From Spirosoma endbachense (GTDB lineage Bacteria; Bacteroidota; Bacteroidia; Cytophagales; Spirosomataceae): DNA of 64,000 bases. Numbering within the stretch: the stretch's first letter is position 1; every line of letters begins with the position of its first letter. The notes beneath the pieces are model-generated. The model saw nothing but the letters and a program-made list of their open reading frames with translations, was not told where the DNA came from and did not search any database. A program made the position numbers and the translations under genes. Below are positions 36,149 to 45,314 of the stretch, in pieces. The stretch covers positions 7,736,654 to 7,800,653 of the forward strand of contig NZ_CP045997.1 in the NCBI RefSeq assembly GCF_010233585.1, read 5' to 3'.

Positions 36149-37804
36149 ATGAAGACGCTGCTTACCTGTTTGCTTGTTATGGTGCTTTCTGCGCAACTTT
36201 TTGCTCAGACTAAGTACGCCATTCTACCAAAGCCGACCCGGCTTGAAGAAAAAAGTGGTGCGTTTACGATACCCGCCAGGCTAGCCATTGCTGTACCGGC
36301 TGGTAACGACAACGTTCGTCAGATTGCCCAGCTCCTTGCCGATCAGATTGCTAAATCCAGCGGCAACACGCCGACCATAACGACTGGTAAAGCGTCGAAA
36401 GGGATTTCATTCGTGCTTGAAAAAGAGGGTTCATTAGGCGCAGAAGGTTATAGATTGACGGTTTCGCCCAAGAGTATTAGTATCGCGGCCGAACAGCCCC
36501 AGGGCTTTTTTTACGGGGTTCAGTCACTTTTGCAGTTGATGCCATCCGCTGTTTTTAGCCCCACAAAAGTTGAGGGCGTAACGTGGTCTGTGCCAGCCTG
36601 TGTTATTGACGATCGGCCCCGGTATAGTTATCGTGGATCGATGCTGGATGCCGGCCGTAATTTTATGCCGGTTCCGTTTATCAAAAAATACATTGACCTG
36701 CTGGCGCTGCACAAAATGAATACCTTTCATTGGCATCTGACGGAAGATCAGGGTTGGCGGATTGAGATCAAAAAGTACCCTAAGCTTACGCAGATTGGCT
36801 CGATACGTCCAAAATCAATGATAGGCCGGTATAGCGACAATACCTACGATGGCAAGCCCTATGGTGGATTTTATACCCAGGATGAGGTGCGCGAAGTGGT
36901 TAAATACGCGCAGTCACGCTATGTGACAGTAGTTCCCGAAATCGAAATGCCCGGCCACTCGGTTGCCGTACTTGCAGCTTATCCTGAGTTTGGTAGTAAC
37001 CCTGATAAAATTCTGCAGGTGAGTAGCAAATGGGGCGTTCACGACGAGGTGCTGTTCCCCCGTGAAGAAACCTTTACGTTTTTACAGGATGTACTGACTG
37101 AGGTTATGGACCTGTTTCCTAGTCAGTATATTCATATTGGCGGAGACGAATGCCCGAAAACGCAATGGAAACAAAGCCGCTTTTGCCAGGACCTGATGAA
37201 GAAAGAAGGCCTGAAAGATGAGCACGAATTGCAGAGTTATTTTATTCGGCGCATCGACAAATTCATTACGGCGAAAGGTCGTCGGATGGTAGGTTGGGAT
37301 GAGATTCTGGAAGGCGGTCTGTCACCGAATGCTACGGTGATGAGCTGGCGTGGTGTGAATGGGGGCATTGCAGCTGCCCGGCAAAACCACGACGTTATAA
37401 TGACCCCAAATACATACTGCTACCTCGATTACTACCAGGCTGATGCCAAAACGCAACCCATTGCCATTGGCGGATTTCTGCCCCTCGACAAAGTGTATAG
37501 TTTTAATCCATCAGTAACCGATAGTCTAACGGCTGATCAATCGAAGCACGTTCTTGGCGTGCAGGCTAACATCTGGACAGAGTACATGCCCACGACGCAA
37601 TACGTTGAATACATGACGTTTCCGCGCCTTATTGCCATTGCCGAAACTGCCTGGACTCCCAGCGACGGCAAGAATTTTGATGACTTCAAACAGCGATTGG
37701 AAGTTCACAAAAAACGGCTGGATTTTCTGAAGGTCAATTATTTTGGGGCACCGATCAACAATACATTTGAGTATCAGTGGCCAAAAGCAGTTGCCGGAAA
37801 GTAA
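36149..37804 (+). CDS. beta-N-acetylhexosaminidase, GH20
   Basis: 551 residues with a signal peptide (LLTCLLVMVLSAQLFA). A GH20b-type N-terminal domain (~25-155) is followed by the catalytic barrel: NTFHWHLTEDQGWRIEIKKY, the polarising pair in IHIGGDECPKTQW (Asp-Glu), and WDEILEGGL. It removes terminal GlcNAc or GalNAc from chitin-like or glycoprotein substrates in the periplasm or outside. Length is typical. Monocistronic, closed by a strong hairpin. Confidence 0.92.
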   Translation: MKTLLTCLLVMVLSAQLFAQTKYAILPKPTRLEEKSGAFTIPARLAIAVPAGNDNVRQIAQLLADQIAKSSGNTPTITTGKASKGISFVLEKEGSLGAEGYRLTVSPKSISIAAEQPQGFFYGVQSLLQLMPSAVFSPTKVEGVTWSVPACVIDDRPRYSYRGSMLDAGRNFMPVPFIKKYIDLLALHKMNTFHWHLTEDQGWRIEIKKYPKLTQIGSIRPKSMIGRYSDNTYDGKPYGGFYTQDEVREVVKYAQSRYVTVVPEIEMPGHSVAVLAAYPEFGSNPDKILQVSSKWGVHDEVLFPREETFTFLQDVLTEVMDLFPSQYIHIGGDECPKTQWKQSRFCQDLMKKEGLKDEHELQSYFIRRIDKFITAKGRRMVGWDEILEGGLSPNATVMSWRGVNGGIAAARQNHDVIMTPNTYCYLDYYQADAKTQPIAIGGFLPLDKVYSFNPSVTDSLTADQSKHVLGVQANIWTEYMPTTQYVEYMTFPRLIAIAETAWTPSDGKNFDDFKQRLEVHKKRLDFLKVNYFGAPINNTFEYQWPKAVAGK

Positions 37805-37837
37805 GGTTAAAATTCTTTAGCTAGATGATGTTTACGG

Positions 37838-37892
37838 TAAGCTATATGATTGACTGGCTGAGCGTAATCCGCCCGGTCAATCATATAGCTTA
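37838..37892. terminator. bidirectional terminator
   Basis: 17-base perfect stem TAAGCTATATGATTGAC / GTCAATCATATAGCTTA with a 21-base inner part. Its right arm overlaps the stop codon of the convergent FAD oxidoreductase gene. Confidence 0.8.
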
Positions 37893-39041
37893 GGCTGTTA
37901 CACCCAGCCATTGCCGAATGCTGGCTTCGGCATAACCAGCTCCGGAACTCATGCCTTTACCGCCAATGCCCGTCACGATCCGGATGTTTTCATCAACGTC
38001 ATGTTCGAAAATCTCGGCTTTTGTCTGACTATAAAAGCCAGCCCACGTTTTTTCAACAGCCAGCGGAAAGGTTACAATACGTCTTGCTTCGGCTAGCATC
38101 AGATCGTTGATGTAGTCCTGGGTATGATAGCCCAGGTCTTCGGCTTTGGTCGCATCGGCGTATTCGTGCGAGTCACCGACAATGAAGGAACCGTCAATCG
38201 CCTGCTTGAACAGAATGTGGATGCCCCATCGTTGTAGTTCGGCGAGGTGTTCGGGTTTAGGAATAGTTGAAAATGAAGGACAAGCCTGGAAAGACTCATA
38301 ACGACGAATAGACAAACCCGTCAGGATGTTTCCGGGTAATGTAATGCCCGAGACAGGTTTTACCAGAAGCATTTGTAATTTACTCACGACCAGATCGGCA
38401 TCTGCCAGCACTTCCGGAAACAGCAACCGAACTTCGTGACCACTGCAAATAATAACGCGCCCTGCCTGAAACCGTTGTCGATTGGTGAGCGATACGATAG
38501 CGCCACTGTAGTTAGACTGGCAATCGATCACCGCCGAACCAGGCCGGTAATCCACGGCATATTTCTTCTGGATAAACGCAATCAGTCGATGGACCATCTG
38601 TTCGGGTTCTACGCTCAGTTCGTCCGGGAAATACAATCCTCCAACAACATAATCAGCTTGTAGCGTCGGGTATTTAGTCAGACACTGCGCTTTCGAGAGC
38701 AATTCACTGGCGTAGCCGAGGTGATTGTATCGGTCGTGGAGTTCGTTGGCCAGTTTCCATTCGTCGGTATCAGAGGCAATGTAAACCGAACCGTTTGCCC
38801 GTACGGTCAGGTCGGTCTGATTTTGGATATCACGGTAAATTTCCAGGCTTCGGCGGCCGTAATCGAACCAGCGGCCAGCTAAACCCGACGGTACTACCTG
38901 CCCAAAATTGCGGACCGTAGCCCCGATTGGATACTGATCTTTTTCGAGTAAGAGTACGCGCTGACCAGCTTTTGCCGCATGGTAAGCATGGAAGGTTCCC
39001 AGCGCACCCGCGCCGATGACAATCAGATCGTAAGTAGCCAT
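37890..39041 (-). CDS. FAD-dependent oxidoreductase, TIGR03364 (phosphonate-linked)
   Basis: 383 residues from the ATG at 39041 (an upstream Met would add 10). FAD-binding DLIVIGAGALGTFHAYHAAK at the start, then GATVRNFGQVVPSG, characteristic of the DAO-fold subgroup TIGR03364, whose genes recur next to phosphonatase-like hydrolases. Members are thought to oxidise aminoethylphosphonate-like amines to phosphonoacetaldehyde. The GIGGKGMSSGAGYA segment near the C-terminus closes the FAD site. It is downstream of the hydrolase gene by 102 bases, same strand. Confidence 0.85.
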   Translation of the reverse strand: MATYDLIVIGAGALGTFHAYHAAKAGQRVLLLEKDQYPIGATVRNFGQVVPSGLAGRWFDYGRRSLEIYRDIQNQTDLTVRANGSVYIASDTDEWKLANELHDRYNHLGYASELLSKAQCLTKYPTLQADYVVGGLYFPDELSVEPEQMVHRLIAFIQKKYAVDYRPGSAVIDCQSNYSGAIVSLTNRQRFQAGRVIICSGHEVRLLFPEVLADADLVVSKLQMLLVKPVSGITLPGNILTGLSIRRYESFQACPSFSTIPKPEHLAELQRWGIHILFKQAIDGSFIVGDSHEYADATKAEDLGYHTQDYINDLMLAEARRIVTFPLAVEKTWAGFYSQTKAEIFEHDVDENIRIVTGIGGKGMSSGAGYAEASIRQWLGVTA

Positions 39042-39143
39042 ACGATAAAGAGAGATGGAAAGAGACGACAATGGTTTACCGGGAAGCAGGGTAGGGGAAC
39101 TCGCTCTGGTTCACTATCCTTATGCCCCCGCATCGGTTCACTG

Positions 39144-39881
39144 TTATGCATTAACCGATATTGTACGAGAATCCAGCAAAGCAGGTAATTCGCGAAGCGA
39201 TCCGATCAGCAGATCATGCGGATAGGCTTCGAGTTGGTCTTGTGAATGAGTTCCATTGGTAACGCCCAGGTTCAACGCGACGCCAGCTGCCCGCCCCGAC
39301 AACAGATCGGAAGGGGTGTCACCGATGTTGACAACGGCTTTCGGGCTGCTGATATCCAGCCACTGAATTGCCCGCTCGATCATCAATGGATAAGGGCGTC
39401 CGCGTTCGACTTCATCGCTGGCAATCGACAGCTGGATCATACTGGATGGGGTGCCTATATGCTGGTTGTCGAGTCCATCGAGCCAGCCGAGTTTTTCCAG
39501 AATGATATCCGTAACCACCCGATAAAACCCTGTTGTGAGGGCAATGGCAATACCCCGTTCGCGCAGATTAGCGAACGTTTCCAGACAGCCTTCTGTTGGT
39601 GTAGCGCCATTTACACGATAATGGTTCTCCAGAATACCCTGAAACGCAGCATAAGATACATCAACGTGCTTGGCAATATCGTGGTGCATTTCGCCAAGTT
39701 GTTCTTTCCAAAGCGAATTGAATACATACCGTTTAGACAGTCCCTGCATGGCCAGAATTCGATCGGCTGAAGCGATCAGACCCGTTTCGGCGGCTGCCTG
39801 TGCAAAACACCGCTCAACCTCGTGGTGATCGGTTACGGTTGTGCCAGCCATGTCGAATACTACTAATTCAATAGGTTGCAT
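39144..39881 (-). CDS. phosphonatase-like HAD hydrolase (TIGR03351)
   Basis: 245 residues from the ATG at 39881; the longer frame upstream lacks conserved sequence. HAD motif I is VVFDMAGTTVTD (two Asp-type positions, the second replaced as in phosphonatases), motif II LTTGFY, motif III Lys/Arg in ERGRPYP and motif IV NIGDTPSDLLSG. It pairs with the TIGR03364 oxidoreductase just downstream. Together they suggest breakdown of a 2-carbon phosphonate: amine oxidation, then C-P cleavage. The exact substrate is inferred from the pairing. Confidence 0.83.
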   Translation of the reverse strand: MQPIELVVFDMAGTTVTDHHEVERCFAQAAAETGLIASADRILAMQGLSKRYVFNSLWKEQLGEMHHDIAKHVDVSYAAFQGILENHYRVNGATPTEGCLETFANLRERGIAIALTTGFYRVVTDIILEKLGWLDGLDNQHIGTPSSMIQLSIASDEVERGRPYPLMIERAIQWLDISSPKAVVNIGDTPSDLLSGRAAGVALNLGVTNGTHSQDQLEAYPHDLLIGSLRELPALLDSRTISVNA

Positions 39882-40012
39882 CTTTTTTTCAGAGAAAGAG
39901 GAGGTAAAGCAACGCAATCTTTTAATACATACAAATCCGATCGTATTAAGAAATCGAGAAAAATTAGCCTGCAAAAGCACTAATTGTTAACCAACCATGA
40001 TCGATTGATTCC

Positions 40013-40045
40013 AAACCTATAAGGTTTCAAAAACCTTATAGGTTT
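40013..40045. terminator. hairpin terminator
   Basis: 15-base perfect stem AAACCTATAAGGTTT / AAACCTTATAGGTTT with a 3-base loop. It lies just downstream of the nicotinate phosphoribosyltransferase gene (minus strand). Confidence 0.75.
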
Positions 40046-40048
40046 AAA

Positions 40049-41545
40049 CTAGTCATTTCTCTCCCGCAATTTCATGACCAACGCTGTTTTCAGTTCGTGC
40101 AGGTTTCTTTCCAGACCAACCGGGTACGTATGTGGATTCACAAATCGCTTTACACCCGAATGCAGATTGGTAAGCTGGGTTTGTACCCGAGCCCGAATTG
40201 CATGAATATCAGGACTTTCATAGACACAGGTTCCGTCTCTAAAAACCGGCACTAATAAATCGTCGAACGCCTGCGTAGCGTCGAACTTTCGTCGTTTCGT
40301 AAAATCAAGTGGATCGATCATTGTCATCGTAACGCCTGCAGGATTTGGCTCCGCATTACTTTCGTCAAAGATCATGTCGGCGATAAAACCCTGCTCGTTC
40401 CGAAACCGACGTACCTGCTGAATACCCGGTGTCGAAATTTTGATCGCCTGCTCAGACAGTTTCATTTTGTAGTCCCATCCATCAGGTTCCGCATTTTCCG
40501 ATGAGGTATGCCGCAAGGCGGCTAATTTATAAACTCCACCCAGTGCAGGCTGATCAAAAGCCGTAACGAGCTTAGTACCAACGCCCCAGACGTCGATTTT
40601 TGCGCCTTGTTGTTTTAAACTGGTGATGATCGTTTCGTCCAGGTCATTGCTGGCAACAATCGCTGTATCTGTGAAGCCTGCTTCGTCCAGCAGTTTGCGG
40701 GCTGCTATGCTCAAATAGGCCAAATCGCCCGAGTCGAGCCGGATTCCGGCCAGTTTATGCCCCTTCTGTTCCAATTTTCGCCCGACTTCAATGGCATTAT
40801 GAACGCCCTGTATGGTGTCGTAGGTATCAACCAGAAGCGTCACATTGTTTGGCAAAACATCGGCATAGGTTTGGAAGGCTTCTGCTTCATTCTCGAACGA
40901 CATGACCCAGCTATGGGCATGCGTACCCCGCACCGGAATGCCGTAGAGCTTACCTGCCAGCACATTCGAGGTAGCATCGCAACCGCCAATATAGGCCGCG
41001 CGGGAAGCTGTCATACCCCCATCAACGCCCTGCGCCCGACGTAAGCCAAACTCGAGCAACGTGTCATTTTCGGCAACCAATCGTAATCTGGCAGCTTTTG
41101 TGGCAATGAGCGATTCGAAATTGATCAGATTCAGAAGTGGTGTTTCGAGCAGCTGGCACTGTAGGATTGGCCCACGCACCCGCACCAGTGGTTCGTTCGG
41201 AAAAACGACCGTTCCTTCCGGAATCGCTTCGATATCGCAGGTGAGTTTCAGATTGGCCAGATAGTCCAGAAAAGCTTCTTCAAATAGCGGCTGACCGTCG
41301 TTGCCGGTCAGCGTTTGGAGATACCGCAGATCTTTTTTTGACAGGCTAAAGTGTTCTATATAGCCGATCACATTCGTCAGTCCACAGGCAACGGTGAACC
41401 CTCCTCCAAAGGGGTGTTTCCGGAAATATAGGTTGAAAACAGCTTCTTTTTCAGCAGTTCCGGATTTCCAGTAGCCATAGGCCATGGTCACCTGATATAA
41501 GTCTGTAAGTAAGCTTAAAGAGGTATCGTAGAGTTTATTGGTCAT
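40049..41545 (-). CDS. pncB: nicotinate phosphoribosyltransferase
   Basis: 498 residues. N-terminal SLLTDLYQVTMAYGYWKSG is the family's usual opening. LEFGLRRAQGVDGGMTASRAAYIGG and GTHAHSWVMSF are active-site segments, and LAGIRLDSGDL with IVASNDLDE binds the phosphoribosyl group. It makes nicotinate mononucleotide from nicotinate and PRPP in NAD salvage. Length fits the longer bacterial form. Confidence 0.93.
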   Translation of the reverse strand: MTNKLYDTSLSLLTDLYQVTMAYGYWKSGTAEKEAVFNLYFRKHPFGGGFTVACGLTNVIGYIEHFSLSKKDLRYLQTLTGNDGQPLFEEAFLDYLANLKLTCDIEAIPEGTVVFPNEPLVRVRGPILQCQLLETPLLNLINFESLIATKAARLRLVAENDTLLEFGLRRAQGVDGGMTASRAAYIGGCDATSNVLAGKLYGIPVRGTHAHSWVMSFENEAEAFQTYADVLPNNVTLLVDTYDTIQGVHNAIEVGRKLEQKGHKLAGIRLDSGDLAYLSIAARKLLDEAGFTDTAIVASNDLDETIITSLKQQGAKIDVWGVGTKLVTAFDQPALGGVYKLAALRHTSSENAEPDGWDYKMKLSEQAIKISTPGIQQVRRFRNEQGFIADMIFDESNAEPNPAGVTMTMIDPLDFTKRRKFDATQAFDDLLVPVFRDGTCVYESPDIHAIRARVQTQLTNLHSGVKRFVNPHTYPVGLERNLHELKTALVMKLRERND

Positions 41546-41693
41546 AACGCGAAGGTACTATTCTACAACTTCATGCAAAATTTTTATTCGCGACAAACAA
41601 AAAAAGAGTAAATTGGTCTGATATTTGTGCAGGGCACTTTGCCAAGAATTGCTCCGTATGACTCATTAATTCTACCGCTTACAGTTACCACCC

Positions 41694-43145
41694 ATGCAGA
41701 AGTTAAGCCTCTCCCAGTCGCTTCAACAGAAACTGTCTCCTCAACAGATACAGTTTATCAAACTGTTGCAAATCCCCACGGCCGAGCTCGACACGCGCAT
41801 TGAGGAGGAGTTAGAGATCAATCCGGCGCTCGAGGAGGGAATGGAGGAAGAGTATGATCAGAAGGAGGAGGATTCCTTTGCTGACGAATTTGACGACGAT
41901 TATAAGGATCGTAACGATGACCTGGATATTGACACGTACCTCCAGAATGAAGATTATACGGGGTATAAAATGCAGGGCGATGGCAATTATGGCGAAGAAG
42001 ATCGGGATATGCCACTCGCTACCAGTTCGAGTCTGCTTGATGCACTAATGCAGCAATTTGGATATCTCCAGCTGACTGAAAACCAGCGCGTTGTTGGCCT
42101 TCAGCTCATCGGCAGTATTGAGGCTGACGGGTACATACGTCGATCCATGCAGGCAATCGTCAATGACCTCGCTTTCTCGCAGAATGTGTTCACTGATACC
42201 GAGGAGTTGGAGGAAGTGCTTCAGAAAATCCAGACCTTCGATCCGCCTGGTATTGGAGCCCGTTCGTTACAGGAATGCCTGTTGTTGCAGCTTCAGCGCA
42301 AAGACGCATCAGACCCCTATATAATCCTGGCGATGCGTATTATTGAAGATTTCTTCGAGGAGTTCTCTAAAAAACATTTCGATAAAATCCAGCGTCGGCT
42401 CAATATCAGTGATGAATCCCTGAAACGGGTAATCGACATTATCATCAAGCTGAATCCTAAACCTGGTTCGGTTGAGGGAGAATCGGGTTCTGTTCAGTAC
42501 CTGATCCCCGATTTTATTCTAACCAATAGTAACGGCAAGCTCGACCTGACGCTTAATTCCAAGAACGCACCCGAATTACGCATCAGTCGCTCATTTGCCG
42601 ACATGCTCGATACATATGATAAGAGCAGTAAGCAGAACAAATCGCTCAAAGAAACCGTCTCGTTCGTTAAGCAAAAGCTCGACGCAGCCAAATGGTTTAT
42701 CGATGCCATTAAACAACGGCAGCAAACATTGCTCAAGACGATGAACGCGATTGTGCGTTTTCAGTATGATTTCTTTCTGTCGGGCGACGAATCGAAGCTT
42801 CGGCCGATGATATTGAAAGACATTGCCACGTTGATCGATATGGATGTGTCGACGGTGTCGCGGGTGGCCAATAGTAAATCGGTGCAGACAGAATTCGGGA
42901 TTTATCCACTCAAATATTTCTTTTCAGAGGGTATTGCCACTGATTCAGGCGAAGACGTTAGCAGCCGGGAGGTGAAAAATATCTTAAAAGATCTGATCGA
43001 CAACGAACCGAAGCTTAACCCGCTTTCGGATGATAAGCTCGAAAAGATTCTTAACGACCGGGGTTATAACATTGCTCGCCGTACGGTGGCCAAATACCGT
43101 GAACAGCTTAATATTCCGGTGGCGCGTCTCAGAAAACAGTTATAA
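41694..43145 (+). CDS. rpoN: RNA polymerase sigma-54 factor
   Basis: 483 residues. Region I is Gln/Leu-rich (LSLSQSLQQKLSPQQIQFIK), region II is acidic (~50-95), followed by the core-binding domain and the HTH (IATLIDMDVSTVSRVANSK). The RpoN box is ARRTVAKYRE near the end. It directs RNA polymerase to -24/-12 promoters with enhancer-binding activators; none is encoded nearby. Full length. Confidence 0.95.
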   Translation: MQKLSLSQSLQQKLSPQQIQFIKLLQIPTAELDTRIEEELEINPALEEGMEEEYDQKEEDSFADEFDDDYKDRNDDLDIDTYLQNEDYTGYKMQGDGNYGEEDRDMPLATSSSLLDALMQQFGYLQLTENQRVVGLQLIGSIEADGYIRRSMQAIVNDLAFSQNVFTDTEELEEVLQKIQTFDPPGIGARSLQECLLLQLQRKDASDPYIILAMRIIEDFFEEFSKKHFDKIQRRLNISDESLKRVIDIIIKLNPKPGSVEGESGSVQYLIPDFILTNSNGKLDLTLNSKNAPELRISRSFADMLDTYDKSSKQNKSLKETVSFVKQKLDAAKWFIDAIKQRQQTLLKTMNAIVRFQYDFFLSGDESKLRPMILKDIATLIDMDVSTVSRVANSKSVQTEFGIYPLKYFFSEGIATDSGEDVSSREVKNILKDLIDNEPKLNPLSDDKLEKILNDRGYNIARRTVAKYREQLNIPVARLRKQL

Positions 43146-43260
43146 CTCCTGATGAATTATAGCCGGGCTGACGATACAATGATGAAAGATGAACGATAGC
43201 ATTCGTTAACTTTGTGGTTATTGACTGTTTCGAAGCGCATTTATAATCGATAATTCATCA

Positions 43261-43899
43261 TTGAATACGAGTCTGGCCCGTTTTCTATCTATCGTCTTTC
43301 ACCCGTTGTTAATGCCGACGCTCCTGTTCGGCATTTTACTGTATCTGGCTCCTTCTATTTTGGGAGTCGACGCTTTTTCGGGGACACTACGCATTAGCCT
43401 GCTGATCCTGATTTTTATAGGCACTTTTGGCGTTCCTTCGTTGCTGATCTACTATCTGTTTCGGAGCGGCTACGTCAGGTCGTTACAACTGGAATCCCTT
43501 GATGACCGTCGATTGCCTTATTTTTTAACGGCCATCGTCTATACGGGTCTGACCTTTTTGTTTGCCTTTAGAATGCAGCTTCTGTCGAGCATAGCGCCTG
43601 GAATTGCTATCCTGCTTGGCTCAATAACGCTCTCTATTTTGCTGGTTGGACTCATTAGCATCTACTGGCAGATCAGTGCGCATAGCGTAGGGATCGGCGG
43701 AGTAGTTGGTATTGTGGCGGGCATCATTACTAAATTCGGCGAAACCGACTTAATACTGGTTTTAGCTGCCCTGATTATAGTAGCAGGTATGGTTGCCAGT
43801 GCACGACTCCAACTCAATGCACATACGCCCACCCAGATCGGAGCTGGATTGGTCCTGGGTCTCAATATAAGCATGATGACAGTATACTGGTTGATTTAA
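43261..43899 (+). CDS. PAP2-like integral membrane protein
   Basis: 212 residues, read from a TTG start at 43261; no ATG fits the N-terminal hydrophobic segment. About six transmembrane helices are visible. WQISAHSVGIGG and SARLQLNAHTPTQ resemble the second and third motifs of PAP2 phosphatases, with the His residues kept and the first motif altered (LDDRRLPYF). Probably a lipid phosphatase-like membrane protein; catalytic competence is unsure. Followed by a terminator. Confidence 0.68.
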   Translation: MNTSLARFLSIVFHPLLMPTLLFGILLYLAPSILGVDAFSGTLRISLLILIFIGTFGVPSLLIYYLFRSGYVRSLQLESLDDRRLPYFLTAIVYTGLTFLFAFRMQLLSSIAPGIAILLGSITLSILLVGLISIYWQISAHSVGIGGVVGIVAGIITKFGETDLILVLAALIIVAGMVASARLQLNAHTPTQIGAGLVLGLNISMMTVYWLI

Positions 43900-43911
43900 A
43901 GGCTATAGTAT

Positions 43912-43956
43912 AAAACGAACGATGCCATAACGGAATGTTGTGGCATCGTTCGTTTT
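43912..43956 (+). terminator. terminator of the PAP2-like gene
   Basis: 16-base perfect stem AAAACGAACGATGCCA / TGGCATCGTTCGTTTT with a 13-base loop and T-rich end. Confidence 0.8.
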
Positions 43957-44014
43957 GTGGAATCTGCTAAAAGCTGTATGCTTGCATACCAATTCAGCTA
44001 AAATAGCCTTACCC

Positions 44015-44812
44015 ATGTTTGAAAATCTTCTTTATGATAGTACTGATGGTATCTGCCGCATTACGCTCAACCGACCACAGGTATATAATGCGCTTAGTCC
44101 TAACCTGATTCACGAGATTACGGTTGCTGTAGAAGCGGCTGGAAATGACGATACTGTTCGAGTGGTTGTGCTGACTGGCGCGGGCGATAAAGCGTTCTGC
44201 TCGGGTGCCGATCTGAAAGCAGGTTTTGCTAATGCAGCTGCTTCGGGTGGTCAGTTAAATCTGGGCGAATCGTTGCGTAATGGCTATCATCCGATGATCA
44301 AGTCTATGCGAAATCTGGCAAAGCCGATTATTGGTCGTGTTAACGGCATTGCTGCGGGGGCAGGCTGTTCGCTGGCATTGGCCTGCGACCTTGTCATTTG
44401 TGTCGAAGAGGCTTATTTTAGTCAGATATTCGTCAATATCGGTTTGATGCCTGATGCTGGCTCCACTTTTTTCCTACCCCGGCTTATTGGACCGCAACGA
44501 GCATTCGAATTGAGTAGCACTGGCCGACGGGTATACGGGCCTGAAGCCGCGCAAATTGGGCTGGTAAGTCGTTCCGTACCCGCCACCGATTTAGATCAAA
44601 CGGTAGATGATGTAGTTGCTTATTATGCTACTGCACCGACTCGTGCTATCGGCGCAATGAAAAAAGTTTTGAATCAATCGCTCTATTCAGACCTTGATCA
44701 CCAATTGGAGCAAGAGGCTGACAATCAAAATGAACTGGGCCATTCTGCCGATTCGATGGAAGGGATAGGAGCCTTTCTAATGAAGCGGAAAGCAAATTTT
44801 TCGGGCAGATAG
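44015..44812 (+). CDS. enoyl-CoA hydratase/isomerase family protein
   Basis: 265 residues from the ATG at 44015. The frame open to 43940 begins inside the preceding terminator and is rejected. Crotonase signatures: ITLNRPQVYNALSP, the oxyanion-hole segments AFCSGADLKAG and GIAAGAGCSLALACD, and PDAGSTFFLPRLIG. The last phrase is typical of PaaG-like enzymes of phenylacetate or fatty-acid degradation. The precise substrate is unknown. Last host gene before the tRNA. Confidence 0.88.
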   Translation: MFENLLYDSTDGICRITLNRPQVYNALSPNLIHEITVAVEAAGNDDTVRVVVLTGAGDKAFCSGADLKAGFANAAASGGQLNLGESLRNGYHPMIKSMRNLAKPIIGRVNGIAAGAGCSLALACDLVICVEEAYFSQIFVNIGLMPDAGSTFFLPRLIGPQRAFELSSTGRRVYGPEAAQIGLVSRSVPATDLDQTVDDVVAYYATAPTRAIGAMKKVLNQSLYSDLDHQLEQEADNQNELGHSADSMEGIGAFLMKRKANFSGR

Positions 44813-44877
44813 CTTGACAAAGCCTATTTTCCTGCCTACTTTTGCACTCCCAATCAACGGGAACTGCACATAGCGAT

Positions 44878-44951
44878 GCATTCGTAGCTCAATTGGATAG
44901 AGCACCTGACTACGGATCAGGAGGTTTGGGGTTCGAATCCCTACGAGTGCA
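44878..44951 (+). tRNA. tRNA-Arg (anticodon ACG)
   Basis: 74 bases fold into a full cloverleaf: acceptor stem GCATTCG/CGAGTGC with one G-T pair, D arm GCTC/GAGC, anticodon stem CCTGA/TCAGG with loop CTACGGA, 5-base variable region and T arm TGGGG/CCCTA around TTCGAAT. Anticodon ACG at 44,912-44,914; discriminator A. CCA is not encoded. Its 3' end is the attachment site of the adjacent island. Confidence 0.95.
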
Positions 44952-44998
44952 CAAAAAGTTCAAAAATCCCTCATAATAGCCTATTGTGAGGGATTTTT
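44941..44998 (+). repeat. att copy 1: tRNA-Arg 3' end plus terminator hairpin
   Basis: CTACGAGTGCACAAAAA (44,941-44,957) followed by the hairpin AAAAATCCCTCA / TGAGGGATTTTT (44,962-44,998). The hairpin is the tRNA terminator; the same combination recurs at 45,130 and 60,301. Confidence 0.85.
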
Positions 44999-45129
44999 GT
45001 TTTTGATGGTACCAAAATGTGACGAGAGTTTAAATATCTCCGTCTCCACAAAATCCGAAAAGCTCCGAAATTGACTCAATTTCGGGGTTTTTGTGGTAAC
45101 AGTGTATTCGAAGAAAGAATAATAGTTTT

Positions 45130-45186
45130 TACGAGTGCACTAAATATTGAAAAATCCCTCAAAATAGTCAATTTTGAGGGATTTTT
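45130..45186 (+). repeat. att copy 2 (left end of the island)
   Basis: TACGAGTGCAC (45,130-45,140), then a perfect 16-base hairpin AAAAATCCCTCAAAAT / ATTTTGAGGGATTTTT (45,150-45,186). It is a second copy of the tRNA 3' end and terminator. The 180 bases between copies 1 and 2 hold no gene, only another hairpin (CCGAAATTGA/TCAATTTCGG near 45,064-45,085). Confidence 0.8.
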
Positions 45187-45314
45187 GCTTTTAAGGTGAC
45201 TTAATTGACTACCAAAAAATCATGAATTGGTCTGGAAAAGCCTCCTTAGAGTTATTTGGTAGATAATACCTCGAATTTCTCTAAAATATAATTCATATAA
45301 CTACTATAAATATA

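Noticed and set aside
39246..39770. 174-codon open frame on the plus strand
   Set aside because: Antisense to the phosphonatase-like gene.
43940..44014. 25-codon N-terminal extension of the enoyl-CoA hydratase
   Set aside because: It begins inside the terminator hairpin of the previous gene; the ATG at 44015 matches the family start.
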